Origin: Oscillospiraceae bacterium
Lineage (GTDB): Bacteria > Bacillota > Clostridia > Oscillospirales > Acutalibacteraceae
DNA: 10,542 nucleotides
Direction: 5' to 3'
Assembly: GCA_902782805.1 (NCBI GenBank)
Contig: CACZON010000194.1
Coordinates: 1-10,542, forward strand
Shown here one piece after another: positions 1 through 7,622 of this stretch. Below the pieces are notes generated by a model, which did not search any database, was not told the origin of the DNA, and saw only the letters and a program-made list of their open reading frames with translations. Made by a program: the position numbers and the translations under genes. The stretch's first letter is position 1. Each line of letters starts with the position of its first letter.

Positions 1-416
1 AGGCCCTTTGTCTCAACGAGGACGGCTACGCGATCCGGCGGATGAAATACGACGATCGCGGAAGGCTTTCGGAATCGAGGTATTACGGCGCCGACGGAGC
101 GCCGATCCTGTGCGCGGACGGATATGCCGGCGTGAAGATCACTCTTGACGACAACGGTCAGGTGATCCTGTTCCAATTCCTCGGAACGGACGGCGCGCCG
201 ACCCTTACCGAACAGGAGATCTCCGCGATCGTATACGAATACGACGACGCCGGCCAAAAGACGCTGATGGGATATCTCGATACCGAAGGCAACCGCACGA
301 ACTGCACTGCCGGCTACTCCTTCAGCCGTTATCTCTACGATGAAGACGGCGCGCTTTTGCAGACAGACTTTTACGACGCCGAAGGCGTTTTTCTCGCGTC
401 CTATCAGGAACCGTGA
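1..416 (+). CDS. C-terminal fragment of a Tyr/Asp/Gly tandem-repeat protein (5' end outside window)
   Basis: The reading frame is open from position 3 to the TGA at 414-416, so the gene begins before the window; the first internal ATG (42) has no obvious ribosome-binding site and is not taken as the start. The visible 137 residues consist of imperfect units of about 30 residues. Each has the pattern aromatic-x-D/G-x-x-G, then a G-Y or similar aromatic, then Y-x-Y-D-x-x-G (for example YYGADGAP, FLGTDGAP, YLDTEGNR, FYDAEGVF alternating with TLDDNGQ, YEYDDAGQ, YLYDEDGA). Such YD-type repeats are known from surface-exposed or secreted beta-rich proteins of Clostridia and resemble, loosely, Rhs/YD repeats. 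No catalytic or toxin domain is visible; the protein simply ends after the last unit. The M4 peptidase gene follows after 53 bases with no terminator between, so cotranscription is possible. Function is unknown; the repeat character is clear, the family assignment is not. Confidence 0.7.
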   Translation, partial: ALCLNEDGYAIRRMKYDDRGRLSESRYYGADGAPILCADGYAGVKITLDDNGQVILFQFLGTDGAPTLTEQEISAIVYEYDDAGQKTLMGYLDTEGNRTNCTAGYSFSRYLYDEDGALLQTDFYDAEGVFLASYQEP

Positions 417-469
417 TCCGCAAAGTCCCGCATAGATTCTTTTAAGCTTACAGAGAAAGAGGTGCCGCA

Positions 470-3442
470 ATGAAACGAATTCTTGCCTGCCTGCTTGCGA
501 TCTCCCTGCTGTTCGTCATTCTGACCGGATGCTCGAAAAGCGACGAGAACCATCGCACGCCCTACGCAGTCCCCTCGGATCCGTATTCTCTGGATCTTCC
601 CGAGGAGGGCGTCGGCGTAGAATACGGAACGCCGACGGTCGAGCCTTCTTCGGTCCCCACCGAAGTGGAGGATCCTCCGGAGATGACGGTCAACAAGCCC
701 GACACGCTCGTTCAGCTGACGATCGAAGATATTCAGAAGATGAACGGCGATTCCACCGTCATCGATATCTATACGAATGAAGGCTATCTCTCCACCCTCG
801 TCGGGAAATACTACGAAGGAAAGATCCGCAACGCCGAAGACGGCGTTGAATCCGTCAAGGCGATGGCCTCTCTGCTCGGCCTTACCAAGGGCTGCGAGTT
901 TTTCGCGGTCTATTCCGAGGTGGATCCCAACGGCTATTCCTATTATACCTATCAGCAGCGCTACGGTCAGCAGACCCTGCAGTATGCAACGCTGCGCATC
1001 GCGGTCGATCCCCAGGGCGACGCCTGCGGCCTGACCTGCTCGTTCGTTCCGAACGTCGGCACGGCCTCGCAGGAATCCGGGATCTCCCAGCAGGAGGCGG
1101 AAAGCATCGCGCTTCAAAAGGGCGGCGCCGGCCTTTCGGTGATCTCCGGGCGCTCTCTCCGCCTTGCGGTCCCCCTCGGCAACGTCATTTACAACTGCTG
1201 GGTCGTCTATACGAACAACCCGGACGTCTCCCCCAGCTTTGATATGCCCTATCTCGCCCACTATATCAAGACGGACGGCACCTATCTGCTGGCGATCCCC
1301 TGCGCCTGCTTTGCTTCGGACAACAAGGAGCTCATGAACAACGACGCCTACTTCGAGCCCCTGACCACGCAGGAGGTCACCTTCGACGTTCCGCAGGTGA
1401 TCGGCGGAACGAAACGGATCACCGTTCCGATCTCGAAGAACAAAAACGACGGAAAATACTATCTGATGGATCCCACCCGCAAGATCGCCGTTGCGCAGTA
1501 CTGGGATTTTTATTTCAAAGACAGCTTCAATTTCGTCTCGAGCACCTCGCAGACGAGCGGCTGGCAGGACCGCGATCTGATGGCGTACTACAACTACATC
1601 GTGATCTACGATTCCTACGCGAAGTACGGCATCCGTTCCGTGGACGGCTTCGGCACGCCGATGCTCATCACGGTCGGCTACTGCGACCAGAACAAGAACC
1701 CGGTCAACAACGCCTGCTTCTACGGCATCAACGCCGGCTGGGCGTGCTTCGCCGCCTCCTCTGCCAACAACTACGCCTACTGCGCGGACGTCTGCGGCCA
1801 CGAATTCACCCACGGCGTCACCGCCAATTCGATGCAGGGCATTTACTATCAGAACGAAACCGGCACGATCAACGAAGCATACAGCGATATCATGGGCAAT
1901 CTCTGCGAAAAGATCGCGAACGAAACTTCCGATCCCGGCTGGATGGTCGCGGAAAACGCCTACAACGGCCAGACCCGCAACATGGCGGATCCGAACAGCC
2001 GCGAGCAGCCCGCCTACGTCGGCGACGTTTACTACGTTTCGCCGGTGCTCGCTCCGAACTCGTACAACGACCGCGGCGGCATCCATATCAACAACTCCCT
2101 CGTCTCCCATATCGCGTATCTGCTCGACCGCGACGGCATGACGCTCGAGGAGCAGTTCCGCATGTGGCTGACCTCCATCGAGCTGCTCACCCCGAAATCC
2201 GATTATCAGGATCTGCACGGGATCCTGCTCTTCAGCCTCAAGATCAACGGGATGCTCAAAACCTACGGTCCTACGGTCAACAAGGCGTTCTCCGAGATCG
2301 GCATGAACGACAACTGGAACACGAGCTACCTGGAAGCGACCAAGACCGGCTACGGCCGCCTGACGTTCCAGACGGACGGTTATATCGCCGGCCAGAGCGG
2401 CCTGGCGATGATCGCAACGACGAACGGCAACGTGATCGCCAACGCTTACCCGGACCGCAACGGTCTGATCAGCCTGCTGGTCCCCGCCGGCTCCTATATC
2501 GTCGGCTACAAGCTGATCGAAAACGACGGCGTGAATTCAACCATGTATTACTATAACGGCGCGGCCTGGTCTGCGATGTCGCAGAATTTCGGCGCCTTCA
2601 CCGTCAAGAGCGGCTCCGTCACCACGCTTCCGGCGTTGAACTCCGGCAGAGGCGTTGAGATCGGAGGCGGCGGCAGCGGCATCGGCGGCACCGGCCAGAC
2701 CACGCCGAGCGGTTCCGCGCTCAACCTTGTCAGCTACAACGGCGGCTATTTCTCCATGATGATCCCGGAAGGCTGGCGGATCGAGACGGACGGCCTTTAC
2801 AGCGCGTTCAGCTACAAGCTCTACGATCCGCAGAATCCGAGCCGCATGCTGTTCCTCTTCGGCCAGCTCGCCCCGTACCACAAGAGCGAGGCAAGCCGCC
2901 GCTATCTCTCCAATTTCGATACCACCGGAGGCCTGCTGACGAACGGGCCGGTCCTTTCCTCGCCGGATATCGCCGGGATCCTCAACTGCTGGGATTACTG
3001 CATCGAATATCAGACCCGCTACGAAGGAAAGGCAAGCTTCCCCACGCTCAACAATATCCAGATGTACGCCGTCGACGAGTATTCCGGCCCCAATCAGGGC
3101 TTCGGCATCGATTCCGTCGGGATCGCAACCTGCACCGACGCCACCGGCACGAACTGCGCGATCAGCATGGCCGCGGGACTGGTGGATATGGACTTCTACA
3201 AGCTCTACGGCGGAAACTGGTACTACACCTGCTTCGGAATGCTGGCGCTGCTCTGCCCGGTTGAAGAATACGAGACGTATATGGAAGATCTTCTGACCTG
3301 CGCTACCACGCTGCAGTTCTCGGAGGATTACATTGCAGCCTCCCAGAACACCCCGCTCGCGCTTGCCGACAACGCGACGATCCGCCGCAATTTTGAGATC
3401 ACGGTGGAAGGCATCATGGACTTCATCGACGACGTCGGATAA
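470..3442 (+). CDS. M4 (thermolysin-family) metallopeptidase lipoprotein with long C-terminal extension
   Basis: Probable exported, lipid-anchored zinc endopeptidase. The ATG at 470 follows an AGAGGTG Shine-Dalgarno and opens a lipoprotein signal peptide ending in lipobox LTGC (acylated Cys21). Residues about 80-280 resemble the FTP/PepSY-type propeptide of M4 enzymes. The catalytic core runs about 310-620. It has HEFTH (zinc ligands H444 and H448, catalytic E445), the third ligand E469 in INEAYSD, a QNETG motif, and GGIHIN with H539 matching thermolysin His231. Thus all key catalytic residues are present. Residues 625-725 form a beta-rich segment, followed by a Gly/Ser/Thr linker (729-750) and a roughly 240-residue C-terminal domain beginning near NGGYFSMMIPEGW, a pattern seen in cell-envelope proteins of unknown role. 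At 990 residues it is much longer than secreted thermolysins, and it contains several cysteines. It converges on the phosphatase gene, separated by a bidirectional terminator. Peptidase identity is secure; substrate and the role of the extension are unknown. Confidence 0.95.
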   Translation: MKRILACLLAISLLFVILTGCSKSDENHRTPYAVPSDPYSLDLPEEGVGVEYGTPTVEPSSVPTEVEDPPEMTVNKPDTLVQLTIEDIQKMNGDSTVIDIYTNEGYLSTLVGKYYEGKIRNAEDGVESVKAMASLLGLTKGCEFFAVYSEVDPNGYSYYTYQQRYGQQTLQYATLRIAVDPQGDACGLTCSFVPNVGTASQESGISQQEAESIALQKGGAGLSVISGRSLRLAVPLGNVIYNCWVVYTNNPDVSPSFDMPYLAHYIKTDGTYLLAIPCACFASDNKELMNNDAYFEPLTTQEVTFDVPQVIGGTKRITVPISKNKNDGKYYLMDPTRKIAVAQYWDFYFKDSFNFVSSTSQTSGWQDRDLMAYYNYIVIYDSYAKYGIRSVDGFGTPMLITVGYCDQNKNPVNNACFYGINAGWACFAASSANNYAYCADVCGHEFTHGVTANSMQGIYYQNETGTINEAYSDIMGNLCEKIANETSDPGWMVAENAYNGQTRNMADPNSREQPAYVGDVYYVSPVLAPNSYNDRGGIHINNSLVSHIAYLLDRDGMTLEEQFRMWLTSIELLTPKSDYQDLHGILLFSLKINGMLKTYGPTVNKAFSEIGMNDNWNTSYLEATKTGYGRLTFQTDGYIAGQSGLAMIATTNGNVIANAYPDRNGLISLLVPAGSYIVGYKLIENDGVNSTMYYYNGAAWSAMSQNFGAFTVKSGSVTTLPALNSGRGVEIGGGGSGIGGTGQTTPSGSALNLVSYNGGYFSMMIPEGWRIETDGLYSAFSYKLYDPQNPSRMLFLFGQLAPYHKSEASRRYLSNFDTTGGLLTNGPVLSSPDIAGILNCWDYCIEYQTRYEGKASFPTLNNIQMYAVDEYSGPNQGFGIDSVGIATCTDATGTNCAISMAAGLVDMDFYKLYGGNWYYTCFGMLALLCPVEEYETYMEDLLTCATTLQFSEDYIAASQNTPLALADNATIRRNFEITVEGIMDFIDDVG

Positions 3443-3475
3443 GAGCGCACCGGCCCGCAAAAAACACGAAACGGC

Positions 3476-3518
3476 AAAAAAATCCCGTACCGGATCGCTT
3501 CCGGTACGGGATTTTTCG
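3476..3518. terminator. Bidirectional intrinsic terminator between convergent genes
   Basis: A perfect 12-bp stem (3483-3494 pairing with 3500-3511) with a 5-base loop (TCGCT) is flanked by an A7 run on the left and a T5 run on the right. The A/T flanks can extend the stem on either strand and supply a U-tract in both directions. It lies 34 bases after the peptidase stop and about 10 bases beyond the phosphatase stop, so it should end both transcripts. Confidence 0.93.
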
Positions 3519-3527
3519 TTTTCTTTT

Positions 3528-5315
3528 TTATTCTTCTTTCGGATTCTTTCCTTTGTATTCCAGGCAGAACATCGTAAGGTCGTCGAACTGCTCCGCGTCT
3601 TTTACGAAGAAATTGACCGCGCGGCGAACACTGGCGAGGATCCGCTCCGGAGCAGAATCCGGCGAGCGGTTGAGCGCCACCAGCATCCGATCCGTTCCGA
3701 ACATTTTTTCATCCGCGTTCGTCGCTTCCGGCAGACCGTCCGTATACAGGAACAGTTTATCACCCGGATCAAGCTGCAGCTCATATTCTTTGTATCGGAT
3801 CCCCTCCATTCCGCCGATCACGAATCCGTGTTTATCTTTGAACAGTTCAAAACTGCCGTTCGCCTTGCGCAGGACCGGGTATTCGTGGCCGGCGTTGGCG
3901 GCAGTCAGCTTGCCTGTGGAAATTTCCAGGATTCCGATCCATACCGTAACGAACATTTCTTCCCGGTTATGGGAACAGATCGAATTATTGGTATCAGCCA
4001 GGATCTGCGCCGGCGATTTGCCCGCATTCGCGTTGTTTGCAAGAAGGATCTGAGAAGCCATCATAAACAGCGCGGCGGGAATTCCCTTGCCGGAAACGTC
4101 TGCGATCACGATGGCGAGGTGATCGTCGTCGATCAGGTAGTAATCGTAGAAATCGCCGCCGATATCCCGCGCGGGATCCATCGAGGCGTAGATATCGAAT
4201 TCGCTGCGGTCCGGGAACGCCGGAAATACGCTCGGCAGCATAGCCGCCTGGATCCGCGCTGCAAGATTCAGCTCCGTAACGATCCGCTCTCGCTCCGCGG
4301 TGATCGTTTCGATCCGATTGATATGATCGCTCAGTTCCTTTGCAAGATCGCCCACGTCCGTTGCCAGTACCCCGATTTCATTGTGGGTACGGATCGATTC
4401 CAGGTTCTTTGAAACCGTTTCGCCGTCTTTCGTCTGTCTGAAAATCTGGATATTGTGACCGACCCGATTGAGGGGAAGAAGCACGAAATAAAAAATCAGC
4501 GTAAGGCAGATGGCGGAAAGCACCACCTGGAGAACGGCCGCATAAGTAGTGCCGCGCCACGTGTTTGCGGAGATCTGACCGCGCAGTTCCTCAACGCTGT
4601 AGGTCAGACCGATCAGGATCGGATGGTCGTTCAGGATCGAAAGCAGCGCGTAATAATCTTCGTAGCTGCCGGCGTCCGCAAGATGCGCATGATTCTCGAT
4701 TGCCGCGAGCATCGCTTCCTGCTGACTTTGCGCAACCTCCACCCTCGTGCCGAGGGTATAGACCTCTTCGTAATTTGTACCGCGCTTGGCGCCGGGATCT
4801 GCGGCGCTGAAAAGGAAGAACTGCGTCGTGCATTCCCGGTCCGTCAGAACGCAGAACAGGAAATTCATTTTGTAGCAGCGCTTGATCTGATTGACGCGCG
4901 TAATCATCCAGGAATAAGCGATCTCAGCGTAAAGCTTCTGATCCTCCGGCGACATCTCTTCCAGCGCTTCGGTCGTAAGATATTTCAACTGGATTCCCGG
5001 ATGGCGTTCTTCCAGAATACGGCATTTTTCCTCGGTCTTCGTATTCTGACCGTATTCGACATCGTATTCGATCTCAAGATCTTTCGAGTGAGAAATCCAA
5101 TGCTGCATCAGCCATTCGTAAGCGGGATACTCCTGCATGGAAAGCCTGACTTCATCCGAGATTTTTGCCGCAAAGGACTCCGTCTGCTGATTGACGGTAT
5201 TGTTCGACCGGATATGCTGGGTAATGTACGTGATGGCTCCGGTCGTCAGCACGCCCAGCAGAAAAAAGACTGCTACCTGAAAAATCAGGCTGCGTGTAAC
5301 AAGATTCTTTTTCAT
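3528..5315 (-). CDS. Membrane-anchored PP2C/SpoIIE-type serine phosphatase (RsbU-like) with extracytoplasmic sensor
   Basis: Probable activating phosphatase of a partner-switching system, expected to dephosphorylate a phospho-STAS protein, most likely the one encoded just upstream. In order: a membrane helix (about 10-33), a roughly 225-residue extracytoplasmic region (34-257) with four cysteines and a possibly Cache-like fold, a second helix (258-281), a HAMP-like segment ending in HNEIGVLATDVGDLAKEL (about 282-335), and the helical linker with IQAAMLP that precedes SpoIIE domains. The phosphatase domain spans about 372-588. Its metal-binding motifs are intact: GGDFYD (D388), IADVSGKG (D406), AGHEYP, LYTDG (D526) and the terminal DDLT (D578, D579). 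The start is separated from the STAS stop by 5 bases and has only a weak Shine-Dalgarno, suggesting translational coupling. The signal sensed cannot be told from the sequence. No anti-sigma kinase or sigma factor is in the window. Confidence 0.93.
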   Translation of the reverse strand: MKKNLVTRSLIFQVAVFFLLGVLTTGAITYITQHIRSNNTVNQQTESFAAKISDEVRLSMQEYPAYEWLMQHWISHSKDLEIEYDVEYGQNTKTEEKCRILEERHPGIQLKYLTTEALEEMSPEDQKLYAEIAYSWMITRVNQIKRCYKMNFLFCVLTDRECTTQFFLFSAADPGAKRGTNYEEVYTLGTRVEVAQSQQEAMLAAIENHAHLADAGSYEDYYALLSILNDHPILIGLTYSVEELRGQISANTWRGTTYAAVLQVVLSAICLTLIFYFVLLPLNRVGHNIQIFRQTKDGETVSKNLESIRTHNEIGVLATDVGDLAKELSDHINRIETITAERERIVTELNLAARIQAAMLPSVFPAFPDRSEFDIYASMDPARDIGGDFYDYYLIDDDHLAIVIADVSGKGIPAALFMMASQILLANNANAGKSPAQILADTNNSICSHNREEMFVTVWIGILEISTGKLTAANAGHEYPVLRKANGSFELFKDKHGFVIGGMEGIRYKEYELQLDPGDKLFLYTDGLPEATNADEKMFGTDRMLVALNRSPDSAPERILASVRRAVNFFVKDAEQFDDLTMFCLEYKGKNPKEE

Positions 5316-5320
5316 AGGCG

Positions 5321-5620
5321 TTACTCGATATTGAGGATACTCGTAAAGCCGGTAACCTCAAAGATATCCAGGATGGCGTCGCAGACGTGAAGCAGCTTCA
5401 TCGTGCCCTTCTGCTGCATCTTTTTCTGGGTGGTCAGCAGAACGCGCAGACCTGCCGAAGAAATATAATCGAGTCTTTCAAAATCCAGCACCAGATTTTC
5501 TGCGCCGTCGAGCGTGTTGATCAATTCGCTTTCAAACTCCGGCGCCGTAACCGTATCAAGCCGTCCTTCCAGTTTGAACACGGCCGTTCCGTTTTCCACG
5601 GCCTTTTCAATATGAAGCAT
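5321..5620 (-). CDS. STAS-domain anti-sigma factor antagonist (RsbV/SpoIIAA-like)
   Basis: A 99-residue single-domain STAS protein, the usual size for RsbV/SpoIIAA. In the family the unphosphorylated form binds an anti-sigma kinase and frees its sigma factor (or another partner), and phosphorylation on a conserved serine switches it off. The phosphoacceptor motif is visible as DYISSAGLR, with Ser55 the expected target. An upstream in-frame ATG at 5710 would add 30 residues with no family counterpart. The chosen ATG at 5620 has AGGAG at 6 bases and matches the domain's N terminus (MLHIEKAVENGTAV). It is the first gene of an operon with the SpoIIE-type phosphatase that begins 5 bases after its stop. 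The kinase that normally completes the module is not next to it. Family identity is firm; the pathway controlled is unknown. Confidence 0.93.
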   Translation of the reverse strand: MLHIEKAVENGTAVFKLEGRLDTVTAPEFESELINTLDGAENLVLDFERLDYISSAGLRVLLTTQKKMQQKGTMKLLHVCDAILDIFEVTGFTSILNIE

Positions 5621-5625
5621 GTCCG

Positions 5626-5635
5626 TCTCCTCTTT
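5626..5635 (-). promoter_or_regulatory. Shine-Dalgarno that fixes the STAS start
   Basis: On the minus strand AAAGAGGAGA precedes the ATG at 5620, with AGGAG 6 bases away. The alternative in-frame ATG at 5710 overlaps the predicted -35 element and has no comparable site, so the shorter protein is preferred. Confidence 0.85.
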
Positions 5636-5681
5636 CCGTTTTGCAGGCTTCGTCGTTGCCGCTATTTTATTCTGCAGAATT

Positions 5682-5710
5682 ATCGTATCATATTTTTCAA
5701 CGGATTTCAA
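5682..5710 (-). promoter_or_regulatory. Sigma-A-type promoter of the STAS-phosphatase operon
   Basis: On the minus strand TTGAAA (5710-5705) and TACGAT (5687-5682) are separated by 17 bases in an AT-rich stretch. This would start transcription near 5675, about 55 bases before the STAS start codon. A 7-bp inverted repeat (5701-5707 with 5715-5721) overlaps the -35 box and could be an operator. Confidence 0.65.
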
Positions 5711-5712
5711 TC

Positions 5713-5746
5713 AAAAATCCGCAAAGTCGCCTTGCCAGGACTTCGC
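5713..5746 (-). terminator. Probable terminator of the glycosidase operon
   Basis: On the minus strand an 8-bp stem (GCGAAGTC with GACTTTGC, one G-U pair, 10-base loop) is followed after GGA by T5. It lies about 100 bases after the stop of the last glycosidase gene and just before the STAS promoter, the expected place for an operon end. The stem is modest and the gap of three bases before the T run is not ideal. Confidence 0.5.
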
Positions 5747-5797
5747 AGGTGAAAACGATGAAGCCGCAGGCGCAGAGGAAATCCCGCAGAAACGGCA

Positions 5798-5843
5798 GTC
5801 CCCGCTTCCGCACCGAAGCAGAAGCGGGGACGGTCTCTTTTTT
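5798..5843 (+). terminator. Hairpin with plus-strand T-tract, lacking an obvious plus-strand gene
   Basis: A perfect 11-bp GC-rich stem (5798-5808 with 5821-5831) with a 12-base loop is followed on the plus strand by GGTCTC and a T6 run, the form of an intrinsic terminator reading rightwards. It abuts the 3' end (5847) of a leftward gene. On the minus strand the same hairpin is not followed by a clear T run, so it is a poor terminator for that gene, though it could stabilise its mRNA 3' end. No convincing plus-strand gene ends here. Confidence 0.5.
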
Positions 5844-5846
5844 GTT

Positions 5847-7607
5847 TTACGGCCAATTGCAGGCAAGGTCGGAGAGAATCTGGAACGCGGAAGCATTCCA
5901 GCTCGCCGGGAATCCGGCCTGCGCCGGATAGAAGGGCGTCTCGGCACCGAGAACGCCGCGGCAGTAACGCCGGGCGGCTTCCTTGGCGAGCTCGGTTTTT
6001 CCCGCAGAATAGAGGCCGGTAATCACAAGGACGTTGTCCATCGGCGTGATCGCGCCGCGCCCGAACGCGGATCGGCTGTAGTTCGGCGCAGTCAGACTTT
6101 CCGCCATATAACCGTAAGGCGTCAGGAAGAATCCTTCGCGCGAAAGATCCTCCGCCATCTGATCGAGGATCTCCTGCGGCAGGCGCTTGCCGAGAACGAT
6201 CGTCCGGTAAAAATGCAGGGAGGTATCGTCGATGATTTTGTGATCGCCGTAGGTCCGGCCGACGAAGCGTTTTCCGTTCCAGAATGCCGCGATCATCTTT
6301 TCGATCAGAACACGGCTTCTCTCGCGCCATTCTTTCGCTTCCTTTGGCAGCTCGAGCAATTCGGCCAGCGCGCCGAGCTGATCGAAGAGCAACGCAAGGA
6401 ACGCGGAAAGATCGGGCAGCTCGAGCTTTTGGTACGTCCGGAAAAGGATGCAGTCGTCGTTGCCGGTTTCGTCTCCGTGTTCGTACTGGGGGATCCCGTC
6501 GTGATCGTCGTCGCGGTACTTCGTAAACCAAATCGCCCATTTGCCGAAGCCCTCATAGATCGCGCGCAGCTTTTCGGGAGGAACTTCTGCTTTGAGATCG
6601 TGCTCATGCATCAGGATCTCCAGCGCCCAGCCCTGGATCGGCGGCTTGATGCAGCGGTCCCAGTTGCGTACGTCGTCGTAGAAATCCGGAAGCTGGCCGT
6701 TTTCCGCCTGCCGGTCGATCATGGTCAGCAGCAGCTCGATCCCGAGCGGCAGATTGTTTTTGAGGCTGACGGCGTTTTCGGCCATCTGCCAGGAGGAAGC
6801 CGGCATCGTGGGATACATGTAAAGGTAAGTACGCTTGATCCTTCCGGAAGGAGAAACCAGGCTTGACCAGGTGACGTAGGCAGCCTTTTCGCGCAGGGGT
6901 GCGAACTCCTCGCTGACCGGCGGCATCTTCGAGAGGAATTCTTCGAAGTCCTCCTGCGCGCTGCGTTTTCCTTCGTCGTAAGCTGGATACTGCGGACGGA
7001 CGCAGCCGAAATGCGTGAATTCTTCGATCGCCGCTTCGAATTCGCCGGTTTCGTCCGGCTCGATCTGCGCGGTGCAAAGCTCGCTGCGCAGATCCTCGTA
7101 ATTCCAGGAGATCTCCGCGTTCACCGTTCCCTTTTGCGGCGTATAAACGAGCGAGCAGATGTACGGGAAGGAGAATTCCCAGCTCTTTTCGCCGCGCTTG
7201 CGGATAATGCGGTGGGTTTCCAGCTCCTGCCAGAGCATCAGTCCGAGGCCGCCCTCTCCGCGAACAAGCATCAGCGTGTTTTCCGCAAAGCAGAAGCGGA
7301 TGTTTCCGCAGGGTGTATGGATCGTGAATTCCGAAGCGCTCGCCGAAACGGCGAAAGGAACCCGTTGCCCGTCTTTTACCGGGATCAGCTCCATGAGCAG
7401 ATTATCCTTCTGCTTGATGATACTGCCTCTGCGCGAACAGACAAAGACGCGGCAGGAGCCCCATTCGCCCAGCGTTGCGGCGTAGGCGTGGCGCAGCGGA
7501 CGCAGACAAAGCCCGAAATAGGTGCCCGCGCGGTAAAACGCGCCGCTGCTCAGATTGAAGATACTGTCCGGTTTCTTCGATAAAGCGTTGAAAGCTTCGT
7601 GTTTCAT
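5847..7607 (-). CDS. GH63/GH37-like (alpha/alpha)6-barrel glycosidase, free-standing paralogue
   Basis: A 586-residue protein without signal peptide, so probably cytoplasmic. The N-terminal 200 or so residues look beta-rich, and the rest is helical, as in the trehalase/mannosylglycerate hydrolase/glucosidase superfamily. The hallmark is RDDDHDGIPQYEHGDETGNDDC (written in part; residues 365-386), equivalent to the D-G-P-E-Y-x-H-G-N-D-S-G-W-D region of GH63 and the SGWD of trehalase. By that comparison D384 is the likely general acid, but the usual Trp before it is Asn. Other blocks shared with its neighbour are SSWQMAENAV, IKPPIQGWAL, VLGKRLPQEIL and FGRG. It starts at ATG 7607 with AAAGGAGG 9 bases upstream; that site overlaps the stop codon of the preceding fusion gene (15-base gap), so the two are cotranscribed. 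Substrate is unknown; annotation as amylo-alpha-1,6-glucosidase or trehalase-family would be only superfamily level. Confidence 0.8.
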   Translation of the reverse strand: MKHEAFNALSKKPDSIFNLSSGAFYRAGTYFGLCLRPLRHAYAATLGEWGSCRVFVCSRRGSIIKQKDNLLMELIPVKDGQRVPFAVSASASEFTIHTPCGNIRFCFAENTLMLVRGEGGLGLMLWQELETHRIIRKRGEKSWEFSFPYICSLVYTPQKGTVNAEISWNYEDLRSELCTAQIEPDETGEFEAAIEEFTHFGCVRPQYPAYDEGKRSAQEDFEEFLSKMPPVSEEFAPLREKAAYVTWSSLVSPSGRIKRTYLYMYPTMPASSWQMAENAVSLKNNLPLGIELLLTMIDRQAENGQLPDFYDDVRNWDRCIKPPIQGWALEILMHEHDLKAEVPPEKLRAIYEGFGKWAIWFTKYRDDDHDGIPQYEHGDETGNDDCILFRTYQKLELPDLSAFLALLFDQLGALAELLELPKEAKEWRERSRVLIEKMIAAFWNGKRFVGRTYGDHKIIDDTSLHFYRTIVLGKRLPQEILDQMAEDLSREGFFLTPYGYMAESLTAPNYSRSAFGRGAITPMDNVLVITGLYSAGKTELAKEAARRYCRGVLGAETPFYPAQAGFPASWNASAFQILSDLACNWP

Positions 7608-7622
7608 CCGTGTTCGCCTCCT

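Noticed and set aside
1..416. Reading of the repeat fragment as an Rhs toxin C terminus
   Set aside because: No Rhs core motif, cleavage site or toxin domain is visible and no immunity-like gene follows; the next gene is a peptidase.
404..2218. Long minus-strand open frame (604 codons) opposite the peptidase gene
   Set aside because: It mirrors the codon bias of the well-supported M4 gene, has a low-complexity Val/Arg/Asp/Gly-rich product with no recognisable domain, and runs over the peptidase signal peptide region.
2537..4412. Other long antisense frames (2537-3460 minus, 3333-4412 plus)
   Set aside because: Both lie opposite genes with firm domain evidence, and the second crosses the bidirectional terminator; they are by-products of GC-rich codon use.
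4455..5390. Plus-strand frame opposite the phosphatase sensor region
   Set aside because: The minus-strand frame has membrane helices, HAMP-like and SpoIIE motifs; the plus-strand product has none and overlaps the STAS gene end.
5621..5710. Longer STAS protein starting at ATG 5710
   Set aside because: The extra 30 residues do not belong to the STAS fold, the codon overlaps the -35 element, and the downstream ATG has a proper Shine-Dalgarno.
5758..5931. Small plus-strand frame starting at ATG 5758 with AGGTGA upstream
   Set aside because: Despite the ribosome-binding-like sequence it reads straight through the plus-strand terminator hairpin into antisense of the glycosidase gene, and its Arg-rich product has no recognisable feature.
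5619..6866. Plus-strand open frame (415 codons) opposite the glycosidase gene and STAS leader
   Set aside because: It is antisense to a gene with clear family motifs, has no ribosome-binding site, and spans the predicted STAS promoter and two hairpins.
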